Counted from the first letter of the stretch, positions 50,769 through 61,062 are shown. The stretch: DNA of 61,229 nt from Phycisphaerae bacterium (GCA_029260055.1 JAJDDX010000418.1:1-61229), one strand, 5' to 3'. A program made the numbers and translations. The notes: generated from the sequence alone by a model not told the origin.

Positions 50769-53700
50769 ATGGCTGATCCGTTGCCCAAACCTTCAGCCGC
50801 CAAGAAGCGGTGGCGATTCGGGTGGTTCGCGGCGTGCGCGATCGTTCTTTGTGTCGTCGCAGCCGCGGTGCCGGTCTACAACCACTACACGGCACCTGAG
50901 CGAATCCGCCTTATCGCGGAAGAATACCTGCAGCAATACGCGCGAGGCCGCGTCAATGTGGGTTCCGCCGAGTTCTCCTGGCGAGGCGGTATACATCTTT
51001 CCGACGTGTCCGTGGCAGAGCGACCTCGCGAGGCTCCACGCGGCGCCGCCGAACCGCGCCGCAATCGGACACCCATCTTCTATTGCCGAAAGATCGAACT
51101 GGCTCACGATCCCTGGGCGGTCTGTCTTGGACGGCTGAAGATCGAATCGGTACTCGCGTCGGAGCCGACGTGCCGCATCGTGAGGAACGCGGACGGCACG
51201 ACCAACCTGGCGGGGCTCCTGCCCACCGGCGTCATGGCGAAATCAGAGGCGGCGCCGAATGAGCCATTGGCACTACCGACGGTCGAGCTTCGCGACGCCC
51301 GGGTAGAGGTGGTCCACCGCCGTGGCCGCATCGATCGAACGATCGAGGACATCCGCCTCACCGTCCGCGGGCTACCTGCCGGTAAGAACTCGAAGTTCTA
51401 CGACATCGTCTGGCAGGGCGGCGGGCGCCACGTGGCCACCGGGAGATCACGCGTCGATCTGATGACCGGAGGCGTCAGGAATCTAAGCGGTGGTCTGCCC
51501 TGGCTCTCGGTCGAGGCCGTCATGATCGCGGTCAACGCGGAGTATCAGGAGGCCGGCAACTGGTGCGATCTGCTCGGCCTCGACGGCAGCGTGCGAGCAA
51601 GCGACTACCAACTCGCCCTTGGAAACGCGGCCGACGACTCACTCTCCGCGACTATCGAACTTCAGGACGCCTCCCTTTCCATTCCGGTCAAGGACGATGA
51701 ATACCCTCTCGCGCCCGAAAAGCGTTACCTTCGATTCGAGAAGGTCTTCGGGACGATCCGAGTAACGCCCAGCGACCTCCACGCTGAGTTCGACGCGCTG
51801 TTCCACGGCAGCGAATGTAGCGTCTCAGCCGACCTGCGCGGTGGCATGGAGACGATCCAAAGCCTCGACGACATCGCATTCGATGTCCATGCCACGGTGC
51901 GACAACTGCTTCTGCCACGCATCGGCCCCGATGCGCCGCCGGAAGAAGGCCGCTTCGTTCAGTACGTGCGGCCCATCGCCAAGTTCTACCGCGACTACGA
52001 CCCACACGGCCGCGTGGATGTCGACGTGTACGCTCGCAAAGACGTTGGGGCCGACCAGCCGATCGTGCTTCGCAGAATGGCGCTGACCGCTAGAGGCTGC
52101 GATGCGAGCTGCCGCTGGTTTCCCTGTCGCGTCGAAGGGGTGACAGGCGTCGTCGAGTTCCTGCCCGAGGGTGTGTTCATCCGGGACGTGGGCGGGACGC
52201 GCGACGACGGAAGCGTCGTGGTCAACGGATGGCTCGAAAAGCCGAAACGCTGGTCGGCTGCGAGGGTCAACGTCAGTGCGGCGAACATCCGAATCGATGA
52301 CGAGCTTTTCGCGGCCGCACCGGACACCTACCGCCGAGTGGGGCGACACTTCAACCCCGAGGGCATGCTCGATGTCGAGCTGGCGCTGACGCGCCCGGCC
52401 GGCGAGAATCAGCAGCCCGCCAAGTGGGATTCGCACTGCCTCATCGGGTTCCACGACATCTCGGCCTGCTACGTGCACGTGCCCTATCCGTTGGAGCACG
52501 TGTCCGGCTCGCTCGTGGTCGATGGTGACCAGGCCCAGGTCGCCGACGTGCGCGTGCGGTCGAACGATACCGAAATCGACATCGACGGAGTCATCACGTT
52601 CGATTCCGCCGGCACGAATCAGCTCGACCTGCGGATCGACGGCCGCGATATCCCGTTCTCCGACGAGTTGCTCACTGCGGTTCCCAACGAGATTGAGCGC
52701 GCCGTCCGACCGTTCCATCCGACCGGTGCTTTCAACCTGCGAACAGAAGTCACGCGTGACATGGGAATGCGCTCTGCCGAGCAACGCTCCAGCGTCGAGC
52801 TTCAAGACGTGACGCTCAAACACGACGCCTTCCCGATTTCGATCGAAAACGTCACAGGCACCGTTCGCGTGACGCCGGAACGAACCACCTTCGAGAACCT
52901 GGCGGGCCGCTACGGTGACGGCACGGTGACTGCGACCGGCGGAATCGAACGAACCGCGGACGGCTCATACCTCGATGTGACGATAGACTCCGAAGGCGTG
53001 CAGATCGACGAGGCCGCCCGCTCCGCCGCTCCGCCGGCCCTGCAAGCAGCGCTTAGCGATTGGCGGATCAACGGACCGATTTCGACTTCGACGCGGCTCG
53101 CGACCGAGGCTACCGTGCCTCCGGGGCCCACAAAGGCGGACACAACGATCGAATTGGATGGCGTCTCAGTGCGGCACGCGCGCTTTCCGAAACCGTTCGA
53201 CGATGTCCACGCGGTTCTGACACTCGACGATTCAGGTCTACATACGACGGGTGCAGCCGCGACGTACGGGCCGGCTACCCTTACCGTCGACCTCGACTCT
53301 GTCCAAGGCGAAGAGGGAACCGAAGCAGACATGCGGCTCAACGTGCACGGCTTGCCACTCGACGAGTCCGTTAGAGGAATACTGCCCGAGCGTCACCAAG
53401 CTGCGTGGGACCGGCGAGAGCTCTCGGGAACCGTTGATCTTCATCTCGACCGACTGGCATACCACAGGCCGTCCGGCCGTCCGGGCGTGTGGCAAGTGGA
53501 CGGCCGCGCTACGATGACCGACGTCGCTCTGCACGCCGGTGGCGACATCGAGAACGTGTCCGGGACACTCACCATGGCCGGGGTCCTTGTTGATCGGCTC
53601 GGCGGCACCGCGCTTGATGGTGAACTCGCCCTCGACACGATTCGCGTGGGCGGGCATGACTTGAGTGAAGTGGCTACGCCTTGGTCGTTCGCACAACTCG

Positions 53701-54410
53701 CCGAGGGCGGTGGTAGACTGTCGTTCGATGCGGTGACGGGAGCCGCGTATGACGGCGTGCTTTCCTCTCGCTACGAACTCCTCTTCTCCGAGACATCGAG
53801 CCATTACAACCTCAGCGCCACCGCTCACAACTTGGACCTCGCCATGCTCGCCGAAAGCGACCGGCCCCGCGCCCTAGGCGAGCCCGAGCGGGAGCCGATC
53901 AGCGGGCGGGTGAACGGTCAGCTCTATCTGTCAGGCGAGGTAGCCGATGCCACATCGAAACGCGGCGGTGGCCATGTCGAAATCCGCGACGGCCAGCTCT
54001 ATCGGCTTCCCGTGATTCTGGCGATCCTCAGAGTGATCAACCTGACCATTCCGAACAACGACCCGTTTGACGATGCCCGTGCCCGCTTCTACGTCGTCGG
54101 AAACCGCGTGGAGTTGGAGGACATACTCCTCAACGCCGACGCGCTGACACTGGTGGGCTCGGGCTCGATGTCCCTACCCGACCGCGGACTGGATCTCAGC
54201 CTCGTCAGCGGCGATGTGAGCGCCCTGGTCGACGTGCCGGGCCTCGCCGCGTTCGTCGAGGGCGCGTCGCGGGAGTTAGTGGCGCTGCAAGTCACAGGGC
54301 CGCTGACACATCCCACGGTCAAGGCAAGACCGTTCCGCGGCATCAACGAAGAGATCAAACGACTCTTCAAGAAGAAGAAACGGAGGAAGATACAGCCGGC
54401 GTCGTCCTGA
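50769..54410 (+). CDS. Large AsmA/TamB-like envelope protein
   Basis: Start ATG 50769 (MADPLPKPSAAKK); a TTG at 50751 is in frame. 1213 residues. One N-terminal membrane anchor (about 22-42, FAACAIVLCVVAAAVPVY), then a long periplasmic part made of beta-rich repeats of the kind FENLAGRYGDGTVTATGGIER and VNVSAANIRIDDELF. The C-terminal 130 residues match the AsmA-like C-terminal region: QLYRLPVILAILRVINLTIP, FYVVGNRVELEDILLNADAL, GSGSMSLPDRGLDLSLV. Proteins of this class form beta-groove bridges for lipid transfer between membranes. It follows the glycosyltransferase on the same strand. Confidence 0.82.
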   Translation: MADPLPKPSAAKKRWRFGWFAACAIVLCVVAAAVPVYNHYTAPERIRLIAEEYLQQYARGRVNVGSAEFSWRGGIHLSDVSVAERPREAPRGAAEPRRNRTPIFYCRKIELAHDPWAVCLGRLKIESVLASEPTCRIVRNADGTTNLAGLLPTGVMAKSEAAPNEPLALPTVELRDARVEVVHRRGRIDRTIEDIRLTVRGLPAGKNSKFYDIVWQGGGRHVATGRSRVDLMTGGVRNLSGGLPWLSVEAVMIAVNAEYQEAGNWCDLLGLDGSVRASDYQLALGNAADDSLSATIELQDASLSIPVKDDEYPLAPEKRYLRFEKVFGTIRVTPSDLHAEFDALFHGSECSVSADLRGGMETIQSLDDIAFDVHATVRQLLLPRIGPDAPPEEGRFVQYVRPIAKFYRDYDPHGRVDVDVYARKDVGADQPIVLRRMALTARGCDASCRWFPCRVEGVTGVVEFLPEGVFIRDVGGTRDDGSVVVNGWLEKPKRWSAARVNVSAANIRIDDELFAAAPDTYRRVGRHFNPEGMLDVELALTRPAGENQQPAKWDSHCLIGFHDISACYVHVPYPLEHVSGSLVVDGDQAQVADVRVRSNDTEIDIDGVITFDSAGTNQLDLRIDGRDIPFSDELLTAVPNEIERAVRPFHPTGAFNLRTEVTRDMGMRSAEQRSSVELQDVTLKHDAFPISIENVTGTVRVTPERTTFENLAGRYGDGTVTATGGIERTADGSYLDVTIDSEGVQIDEAARSAAPPALQAALSDWRINGPISTSTRLATEATVPPGPTKADTTIELDGVSVRHARFPKPFDDVHAVLTLDDSGLHTTGAAATYGPATLTVDLDSVQGEEGTEADMRLNVHGLPLDESVRGILPERHQAAWDRRELSGTVDLHLDRLAYHRPSGRPGVWQVDGRATMTDVALHAGGDIENVSGTLTMAGVLVDRLGGTALDGELALDTIRVGGHDLSEVATPWSFAQLAEGGGRLSFDAVTGAAYDGVLSSRYELLFSETSSHYNLSATAHNLDLAMLAESDRPRALGEPEREPISGRVNGQLYLSGEVADATSKRGGGHVEIRDGQLYRLPVILAILRVINLTIPNNDPFDDARARFYVVGNRVELEDILLNADALTLVGSGSMSLPDRGLDLSLVSGDVSALVDVPGLAAFVEGASRELVALQVTGPLTHPTVKARPFRGINEEIKRLFKKKKRRKIQPASS

Positions 54411-54443
54411 CTCGATGCGACGACAGCGCGGCTGCACAGCGTC

Positions 54444-55388
54444 ATGGCGGACGGACCGACAGAAACCGGCGGGTCCACAGAGCCGGACAACGAAGCGCAG
54501 GGCAGCGTGCCCGTGGCTCGAACCGCGGTCGCGGGCGTGCTGATGGGCCTGGCGAACCTCGTGCCCGGCGTCTCCGGCGGGACCATGATCGTTGTCATGG
54601 GGCTCTACGACGAGTTCGTGACCGGCGTCGCCGATGTCACGCGGCTTCGCTTCTCCAAGAAGAACGTCCTCTTCCTCGCCGTGCTTGTGTGCGCCGCGTC
54701 CGTGGCCATCGTGTCGTTGGCGGGGACGATGAGCCGCGCGGTGACGCTCCATCGCAGCGCCATGTTCTCGCTCTTCATCGGCATGACGCTTGGCGGCGCG
54801 CCACTGCTGGTGCGAATGCTCAGGCGGTTCAGCCCGGCGTCAGTCGCCGGCGTCGTGCTCGGGCTCAGTCTGATGATCGTCATCGCCGTCACCAACGACG
54901 AGCCGCCCGATCGCGACGCCGTCAAACGGGCGGTCGCCACGGGCGAGTTCGTCATCCAGGCAGACTACGCCCGCGATCTGGCAGCCGGGGTGCTCGGCAT
55001 GAGCGCCATGGTCCTGCCCGGAATCTCAGGGGCGTACATGCTCCTGATCCTCGGCCGCTACGAGACGATTCTCGCCGCCGTATCCGCCGCAAAAGGATAT
55101 GTCACGTCCGGTGGTAGCGAGGGCGATCCAGCCGCCTTCCTCGGCGTCCTCATTCCCGTGGCCATCGGGGCAATCGTTAGCCTGGTCGTCCTGAGCAACT
55201 TCCTGAAGTGGATGCTCCACAGCCATCGCGATGTAACGATCGGGGCCTTGCTGGGCATTCTGCTTGGCTCGGTCGTCGGCATCTGGCCGTTCGACGCAGC
55301 AAGCACGGCCGCCGACTGCGGCATCGGCGCCGCACTGGCCGTAGCCGGGTTTGTCGCCACGGTGCTGCTGTCACGAATCAGGGCGTGA
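54444..55388 (+). CDS. DUF368 family membrane protein (polyprenyl-phosphate translocase family)
   Basis: ATG 54444; 314 residues. Duplicated family signature: MGLANLVPGVSGGTMIVVMG near the N-terminus and GMSAMVLPGISGAYMLLILG in the second half, each at the start of a re-entrant/helical repeat. About eight membrane segments. DUF368 proteins in Gram-positive and other bacteria have been shown to recycle undecaprenyl phosphate across the membrane; the same role is likely here and fits the neighbouring polyprenyl-sugar-dependent glycosyltransferases. It begins 33 bases after the AsmA-like gene. Confidence 0.92.
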   Translation: MADGPTETGGSTEPDNEAQGSVPVARTAVAGVLMGLANLVPGVSGGTMIVVMGLYDEFVTGVADVTRLRFSKKNVLFLAVLVCAASVAIVSLAGTMSRAVTLHRSAMFSLFIGMTLGGAPLLVRMLRRFSPASVAGVVLGLSLMIVIAVTNDEPPDRDAVKRAVATGEFVIQADYARDLAAGVLGMSAMVLPGISGAYMLLILGRYETILAAVSAAKGYVTSGGSEGDPAAFLGVLIPVAIGAIVSLVVLSNFLKWMLHSHRDVTIGALLGILLGSVVGIWPFDAASTAADCGIGAALAVAGFVATVLLSRIRA

Positions 55389-55469
55389 TAGGGCGCGGGC
55401 GCGGAACAAGCGCAGCGAGTCAGAAGACAGATTCGTCATCCAGTTGAAAAACGGTCGACCGTGCGAGCC

Positions 55470-55841
55470 CTAGGCGGCCGCTGCCTCGGGCTGATGCTTC
55501 TTGGCGATCTCGACGAGTGCGTCGAAGTCGGTCGGCGCGTTGATGGCCATTTCGCTCATCTGCTTGCGATTCAACTCGATGTCAGAAGCGTTGAGACCGA
55601 AGATGAAACGGCTGTAGGCGATGCCGCGGCTGCGGCAGGCAGCGGTCAGACGCGTGATCCAAAGAGCGCGGAAGTCTCGCTTGCGACGACGACGATCGCG
55701 ATATGCATTCGCTCCGGCACGAATCACAGCTTCCTGGGCCAAGCGCCAACGCTTGCCAGGACCGCCGCGGAAGCCGCGAGCCTCTTTCAGGATACGCACT
55801 TTCTTACGATGTCGGGCGGCGCCGTATGTGGCTCTTCCCAT
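55470..55841 (-). CDS. rplT: Ribosomal protein bL20
   Basis: 123 residues from ATG 55841. Textbook bL20: MGRATYGAARHRKKVRILKEARGF is a slight variant of the family start, then RGGPGKRWRLAQEAVIRAGANAYRDRRRRKRDFRALWITRL and GIAYSRFIFGLNASDIELNRKQMSEMA. It binds 23S rRNA early in 50S assembly. It lies 59 bases after bL35 on the same strand. Confidence 0.97.
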   Translation of the reverse strand: MGRATYGAARHRKKVRILKEARGFRGGPGKRWRLAQEAVIRAGANAYRDRRRRKRDFRALWITRLTAACRSRGIAYSRFIFGLNASDIELNRKQMSEMAINAPTDFDALVEIAKKHQPEAAAA

Positions 55842-55900
55842 GACTTATCACTCCCGGCGGGCCGCTTCGTGCCCGTTCTCTTCTGACACTTGCGCGAATC

Positions 55901-56095
55901 CTAACTACTCAGTGCAATCCTGACGCGGATAGCAGGCCGACCAACCATGAACGACGGACGGCGGAGCTTACGACGATGGTCACCCGTCTTGTGACTCATC
56001 AGGTGGCCCGCGAACGAAGGGTTGTACTTCACCTTGCCCTTGGCCGTCAGCTTTACACGTTTCTTCAAACCCTTATGGGTCTTCATCTTCGGCAT
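55901..56095 (-). CDS. rpmI: Ribosomal protein bL35
   Basis: 64 residues from ATG 56095 (MPKMKTHKGLKKR), the standard start; the frame extends to 56116 without support. HLMSHKTGDHRRKLRRPSFM is the conserved C-terminal part. In many bacteria infC precedes this gene; here a plus-strand glycosyltransferase begins on the other side instead, so the operon consists of only two genes. Confidence 0.95.
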   Translation of the reverse strand: MPKMKTHKGLKKRVKLTAKGKVKYNPSFAGHLMSHKTGDHRRKLRRPSFMVGRPAIRVRIALSS

Positions 56096-56280
56096 CGGTC
56101 GCACCTTTCCGCTCACGCGTCGAGATCACAAGAGCCCCGCATTATACGCCTGAAGCCCATCTCCGCAAGGCGCTTTGCCGCCAAACACGCGTCCCGATCG
56201 GCGTGAGATTCAACCGGCAAACGGGTATCCTGCGGCGGCGAGGAAGCCCGGCCGCCACCCTCGCCGGAGCGTGTCCGCAG

Positions 56281-58017
56281 ATGCAGCAGTCGAAACAGCC
56301 CGACGATGCCACGACCGAAGTCGGACGGACAAAGATGATTGTCAGTCTGGCTGTCCTTATTGGTGTCGGAGCGTTCATTCGATTCGACAGCCTCAGTGTC
56401 CGAGACATCTGGCTGGACGAGAGCTGCACCTTCTACGCGACTCACAACCTGCTCGATTGGCCCGAAGCCGGGCCCGATCGCGTCCGCGAGGTAGCCCACG
56501 GCCCCTATTTCCTGCTTCTGAGGGCCTGGACATCGGTCGCCGGCGAGACGGCCGCAGGGCTTCGTAGTTTCTCCGCCTTCGTGGGGTGCCTGACGATCCC
56601 GGTCATCGCGATGGTCGGCGTGCGTCTCGGAGGCAGGCGGGCGGGGCTGATCGCCGCGGCGCTGGTCGCGGTGCATCCGTTGCACATCTACTACAGCCAA
56701 GAGGCTCGAGTCTACACGTTGTGGGCGTTAGTCGCAGCCGTCACGCTGTACGCCTTGGTTCGCGCGGCACAATCGGCCAGCGCCCGGTGGTGGGTCACTT
56801 ACGGCGCGACCGTTTGGTGCCTGGTGCTGACGCACTACTACTCGCTGCTCTGGCTGCCGGCGACCATCGCGGTTCTCTTCGTGGTGAAAGACCGCCGTCG
56901 CGTGTTTCGCCAATGGCTCATCACTCACGTACTACTCGCCGTGAGCCTTGTCCCGCTGATCCTCTTCGTCGTTCTCCCGAACGCCGCGACCGGCCCGAAG
57001 GTCTGGCTGTCCGAGACGTGGAGCGCCTATCCGCCGATTCTGGCTCTGCCACGGTCGATTTGGGCCTTGCTGCCGTCGGGAAGCTACCCGAGCTACCTCG
57101 GGCGATTGCATGCCGCGCCGGAACTGCTCGCCGAGCATGGTTCCGCTGCCGCAGCGATGATCGTCTGGGCCCCGGCGCTGCTTGGCGCCGTGCTGGTCCT
57201 GGCCGGCGGCGTGCTCTATCGCGCACCCGTGGAGCTGGTCAGCGAGGACAGCCCGGCCGGGCTCGCGCGAACCGCCACCACACGACACGTTCCCGCGGTG
57301 CGGTTCCTCCTCGGTAGTACCGCACTCTTCATGGTAGTAGCCTGGGCCTATTCGTTCTTCGTGCGCCCTGCCTACGTGGTCGGTAGGTACGATGTGATCG
57401 CGCTGCCCGCCGTGATCCTGGCTCTCACGCTGCTGATCAACGCGATGCCGACCGCCTGGCAACACTACTCATCCGTCCGTTCCTTCGTGCCGCTCGCCAT
57501 CACAGCCGCACTTTGCGGTTGCAGCCTCCTGACGGTGGCTGCCTCGCGAGCGGGCCCCGTTCGGCACATTCAGCAAGACCGGGCACGGCGCATCGCCACC
57601 CACGTCAGCGAAGACGATCTTGTCGTCAGCATGAACCTATACCGCTGGTTCATGGCGCATGAATGGCATCAACAGGGCTTCGCGCCGCGAGTCGTTTCGT
57701 TCCCACCGGCCCATGACCGTCAACTCTGCTGGGACGACGCCCCGGCGGAACTGACCGCCCCGGCGACGATCGAGGCGGACATCGACGCCGTCGTCTCTCG
57801 AATCTCGGCGGCCTTCGCGACGGGGGATCGCGTGTGGCTGTTGGCTCACGGTGAGCCGGCGGGGCCCCGCTGGGAGGTGGATCGCCGCTTCTTCGCCCGC
57901 CTGCGATCGCTCGGGATCGATGTGCAACTCGTCGACGACACCGTCGGTCTCGCGCGGCTCATGCCTACTTCCGACGACCAGGGCCACGACGCACCGGCAC
58001 CCGGGTCCGCCCCATAG
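56281..58017 (+). CDS. GT-C glycosyltransferase (family 39/ArnT-like)
   Basis: ATG 56281 chosen (an in-frame start at 56203 is possible but overlaps the rpmI promoter region). About 578 residues. The catalytic DE motif is in DIWLDESCTFYATH on the first periplasmic loop, followed by HGPYFLLLRAW and then the second hallmark HPLHIYYSQEARVYTLW. About ten membrane helices fill the middle (for example VWCLVLTHYYSLLWLPATIAVLF). A soluble domain of about 150 residues ends the protein. It transfers a sugar from a polyprenyl-phosphate carrier to an acceptor outside the membrane; the acceptor is unknown. Confidence 0.88.
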   Translation: MQQSKQPDDATTEVGRTKMIVSLAVLIGVGAFIRFDSLSVRDIWLDESCTFYATHNLLDWPEAGPDRVREVAHGPYFLLLRAWTSVAGETAAGLRSFSAFVGCLTIPVIAMVGVRLGGRRAGLIAAALVAVHPLHIYYSQEARVYTLWALVAAVTLYALVRAAQSASARWWVTYGATVWCLVLTHYYSLLWLPATIAVLFVVKDRRRVFRQWLITHVLLAVSLVPLILFVVLPNAATGPKVWLSETWSAYPPILALPRSIWALLPSGSYPSYLGRLHAAPELLAEHGSAAAAMIVWAPALLGAVLVLAGGVLYRAPVELVSEDSPAGLARTATTRHVPAVRFLLGSTALFMVVAWAYSFFVRPAYVVGRYDVIALPAVILALTLLINAMPTAWQHYSSVRSFVPLAITAALCGCSLLTVAASRAGPVRHIQQDRARRIATHVSEDDLVVSMNLYRWFMAHEWHQQGFAPRVVSFPPAHDRQLCWDDAPAELTAPATIEADIDAVVSRISAAFATGDRVWLLAHGEPAGPRWEVDRRFFARLRSLGIDVQLVDDTVGLARLMPTSDDQGHDAPAPGSAP

Positions 58018-58122
58018 AGAAGTCATCGGCTGTGACCGGCGGCGTGCAAGTCAGTCGCGTTTCCGTGCCGATAAGAGCGATGACGGACCATAGGCCATGG
58101 CTTTCGGAAAGGGCGGACCACT

Positions 58123-59652
58123 TTGACCACCGGGCTCGAAACCAAACTCAGCGATGCCGTGCTCAGTATTGATGAGCTTGCGGCCACCTGTGCCCGGCTG
58201 CGCCGAGAAGGCAAGTCGATCGCCCACTGTCACGGCGCGTTCGATCTGCTGCACCCCGGGCACATCCGCCATCTCCAAGCGGCGGCGCGCAAGGCCGACG
58301 TGCTCGTCGTGACGGTTACCGAAGATCGTTACATCAAGAAGGGCCCGGGCCGACCCGTCTACAACGAGCGCGTGCGAGCCGAAAGCCTCGCCGCTCTCTC
58401 GGCGGTGGACTACGTAGCCACGAGCCCCTGGCCGACGGGTGTCGAGACCATCGAGCTGCTTACGCCCGACTTCTACGTCAAAGGCCAGGACTACCGTGAT
58501 CGAGCGGACGACTCGACCGGCCCCATCGTCGACGAGAAACGAGCCGTCGAGCGATGCGGCGGTCGACTCGTCTTCACGGACGAGGTGCAGTTCAGTTCGA
58601 CTCGCCTTCTCGACAAGCACTTCGCAGCCGTCGCGCCGGAGCGAACAGAATACCTGGACGCGCTGTGGAGTCGTCACACCGTAGCCGAAGTACTGCATTG
58701 GCTCGATGTGATCAGTGCCACGAAGGCACTCGTCATCGGTGACACGATCGTCGAAGCGCATCATCAGTGTGCGCCGATCAGCCCGGGTGATGAATCGAGC
58801 GAGCTGTCGGTTCGAATCGAGTCGACCCGGTCTTCGTTCGGCGGCGCCGTGGCCGTCGCCAATCACCTTGCGGGATTGGTCGGCTCAGTGAAGCTTCTCT
58901 CCGGCGTCTGCCACAACGTTGACATCACGCCCCACGTAAGCAGACGCGTCGAGGCTATTCCGATCGTGCTGCCCGACGGCGCCGACATGCGTCGGGAGTA
59001 CTACCGCGATGCCTCATCGGGGCGGTTGCTCTTCGCCGCGGCGGCTCCGGGTGGAGGCGCCATTCCAGCGGAGACGAAGGAGGCGTTCTGCGAAAGATGT
59101 GCGTCCGGCGCATCGACATCCGACCTCACGATCGTCGTCAACGCCGCGGGCGGACTGATCGCTGCGGAGACCATCGCCGCTCTCCGCGAACGCGCGGGCT
59201 TCGTGGCGTACGGAATCGGCGGTTCGGCCGCACACAACGTCGCCGGTTGGGAAAAGACCGGCAAGGGCGCGGACTGTATTTGCCTTGATGAACGCACCCT
59301 GCGCGGCCGCTTCCGCGACCCGTACGGCCCGCTGTCCGATCTGATCACACGCCTGTGCGAACGGGAACGGTGCGACCGGGTGTGCGTGACCCCGGCGGGC
59401 AGCGGTGCGATCTACTATGACGGCGAGTCCCGCCATCGCGCGCCCTCGCTGTCACCCCATGGTGACGGACCAGCCGAATGGCACGACCTGGCGGTGGCTA
59501 TTGTCGCTCCTCTGGCATGTGCCGGCGCACCGTCCGAACTCATTCCCTTCGTCGTGAGCTGTGCTCGTGCGGCGTATTCGACCGCGGCGTGCCATGACGA
59601 GCCCGTCAGCGCAGACGCCCTGCGCGACTCGATCACGAGTACCGCCCGGTGA
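58123..59652 (+). CDS. HldE-like fusion: nucleotidyltransferase followed by degenerate PfkB-type kinase
   Basis: TTG start at 58123, with GGAAAGGG upstream; 509 residues. Residues about 30-165 are an RfaE2-type nucleotidyltransferase: IAHCHGAFDLLHPGHIRHLQ (HxGH), VTVTEDRYIKKGPGRPVYNERVRAESLAAL, DFYVKGQDYR. Residues about 190-500 have the shape of a PfkB sugar kinase: VIGDTIVEAHHQC, SSFGGAVAVANHLAGL, VCVTPAGSGAIYYDG. The normal DTxGAGD catalytic motif is absent: the place reads DGPAEWHDLAVAI. Domain order is reversed relative to E. coli HldE. The kinase half may be inactive or a binding domain. Confidence 0.82.
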   Translation: MTTGLETKLSDAVLSIDELAATCARLRREGKSIAHCHGAFDLLHPGHIRHLQAAARKADVLVVTVTEDRYIKKGPGRPVYNERVRAESLAALSAVDYVATSPWPTGVETIELLTPDFYVKGQDYRDRADDSTGPIVDEKRAVERCGGRLVFTDEVQFSSTRLLDKHFAAVAPERTEYLDALWSRHTVAEVLHWLDVISATKALVIGDTIVEAHHQCAPISPGDESSELSVRIESTRSSFGGAVAVANHLAGLVGSVKLLSGVCHNVDITPHVSRRVEAIPIVLPDGADMRREYYRDASSGRLLFAAAAPGGGAIPAETKEAFCERCASGASTSDLTIVVNAAGGLIAAETIAALRERAGFVAYGIGGSAAHNVAGWEKTGKGADCICLDERTLRGRFRDPYGPLSDLITRLCERERCDRVCVTPAGSGAIYYDGESRHRAPSLSPHGDGPAEWHDLAVAIVAPLACAGAPSELIPFVVSCARAAYSTAACHDEPVSADALRDSITSTAR

Positions 59653-59712
59653 ACACGTAGAAACCTGTCTGCCCCGCTCGACAGGCTCGTGGAAAAGCTT
59701 CTAATTCGACCC

Positions 59713-61062
59713 ATGGCGTCTACCCCGGAGAGCCCCCAGATCGCGCCCACCCCTCCCTTGCCGAACCACGCTGCCGCCACACCGAGCCCGCTGGGCGACA
59801 CCGACCGCATTGCTTCGCTGGACGTACTGCGCGGGGTGGCTGTACTCGGCATTCTGGCGATGAACATCCAGTGCTTTGCGATGATCTTCGAGGCCTATGA
59901 GAACCCGACCGCCTACGGCGATTTGACCGGCGCCAATTACGTCGTCTGGTACCTAAGTCACCTCCTCTTCGATGGGAAGTTCATCACGATCTTCAGTATG
60001 CTCTTCGGCGCCGGGATCGTGCTGATGACCGAGCGGTTGGAAGCGAAGCGGTCCTCTTGCGTGAGCGACGCCGAAGAGACCGCGCGGGCTCAAGCCTGCG
60101 GCTTGGGTGGGTTCAGTGTCGCTTGGCTGCACTACCGCCGGATGGGCTGGCTGCTGGCGATCGGGCTGGTGCACGCCTATGCGCTGTGGTACGGCGACAT
60201 ACTCTACGCCTACGCGATATGCGGCATGATCCTGTACTGGTTCCGCGGCCTTCCGCCCCGGGCGCTGCTGTCGCTCGGCATAATCGCTCTGCTCGTCCCC
60301 GTGATGATCGTGGTCGCACTCCAGTTCGTGCTGCCATACATACCCGACAACGCCATGGTCGAGATCGTCAAGGAATGGTCGCCGCCGCCGGACCGGATCG
60401 CCGAGCAGGTGGCGGCCTACCGCGGAGGCTGGCAGGACCAGATGCGCCATCGCGTTCCGATGGCGTTAGCGATGCAAACGGTCATGCTCGTACTCGGTAT
60501 GGGGTTCTACTGCGGCGGGCTGATGCTCATCGGCGTGGCGATGTATCGTTGGAGCGTCTTCGCCGCGACGCGGTCGACCGGCTTCTATGCCGCCATGATC
60601 ATCGTCGGAGTGGGCGTCGGAATCCCGGTCACCGTTTTCGGCGTCCGGCAGAACGAAGCCGCCGGCTGGAGCGTCGACTACTCGATGTTCATCGGGTGTC
60701 TTTACGACTACTTCGCCGCACCACTGGTGAGCCTCGCCTGGATCGGGCTCGTCATGCTGGTCTGCAAGCACGGGCTGTTGAGACCGGCCCGCGCGGCGCT
60801 CTCGGCCGTCGGGCGGACGGCGCTGACGAACTACCTGATGCACACGGTGATCTGCACGACGATCTTTTACGGTCACGGATTCGGACTGTTCGGGTACGTC
60901 AGCCGCCTGGAGCAGGTCGGCGTCGTGGTTGCGATCTGGATCTGTCAGCTCGTGGTCTCACCGCTGTGGCTTCGGCGATACCGGTTCGGCCCGTTCGAAT
61001 GGGCATGGCGGTCACTGACCTACCGTCAGCTTCAGCCGATGCGCGTCGCGGTACGGGCGTAA
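59713..61062 (+). CDS. DUF418-family membrane protein
   Basis: Start ATG 59713 (MASTPESPQ); a GTG at 59689 is in frame. 449 residues. The family opening RIASLDVLRGVAVLGILAMNIQCFA, then GKFITIFSMLFGAGIVLM, and the C-terminal DUF418 domain with GRTALTNYLMHTVICTTIFYGHGFGL, WLRRYRFGPFEWAWRSLTYR. About ten membrane helices. Members (for example YeiB) are predicted acyltransferase-like or transport proteins of the envelope; no reaction is proven. It ends just before a bidirectional-looking terminator. Confidence 0.9.
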   Translation: MASTPESPQIAPTPPLPNHAAATPSPLGDTDRIASLDVLRGVAVLGILAMNIQCFAMIFEAYENPTAYGDLTGANYVVWYLSHLLFDGKFITIFSMLFGAGIVLMTERLEAKRSSCVSDAEETARAQACGLGGFSVAWLHYRRMGWLLAIGLVHAYALWYGDILYAYAICGMILYWFRGLPPRALLSLGIIALLVPVMIVVALQFVLPYIPDNAMVEIVKEWSPPPDRIAEQVAAYRGGWQDQMRHRVPMALAMQTVMLVLGMGFYCGGLMLIGVAMYRWSVFAATRSTGFYAAMIIVGVGVGIPVTVFGVRQNEAAGWSVDYSMFIGCLYDYFAAPLVSLAWIGLVMLVCKHGLLRPARAALSAVGRTALTNYLMHTVICTTIFYGHGFGLFGYVSRLEQVGVVVAIWICQLVVSPLWLRRYRFGPFEWAWRSLTYRQLQPMRVAVRA

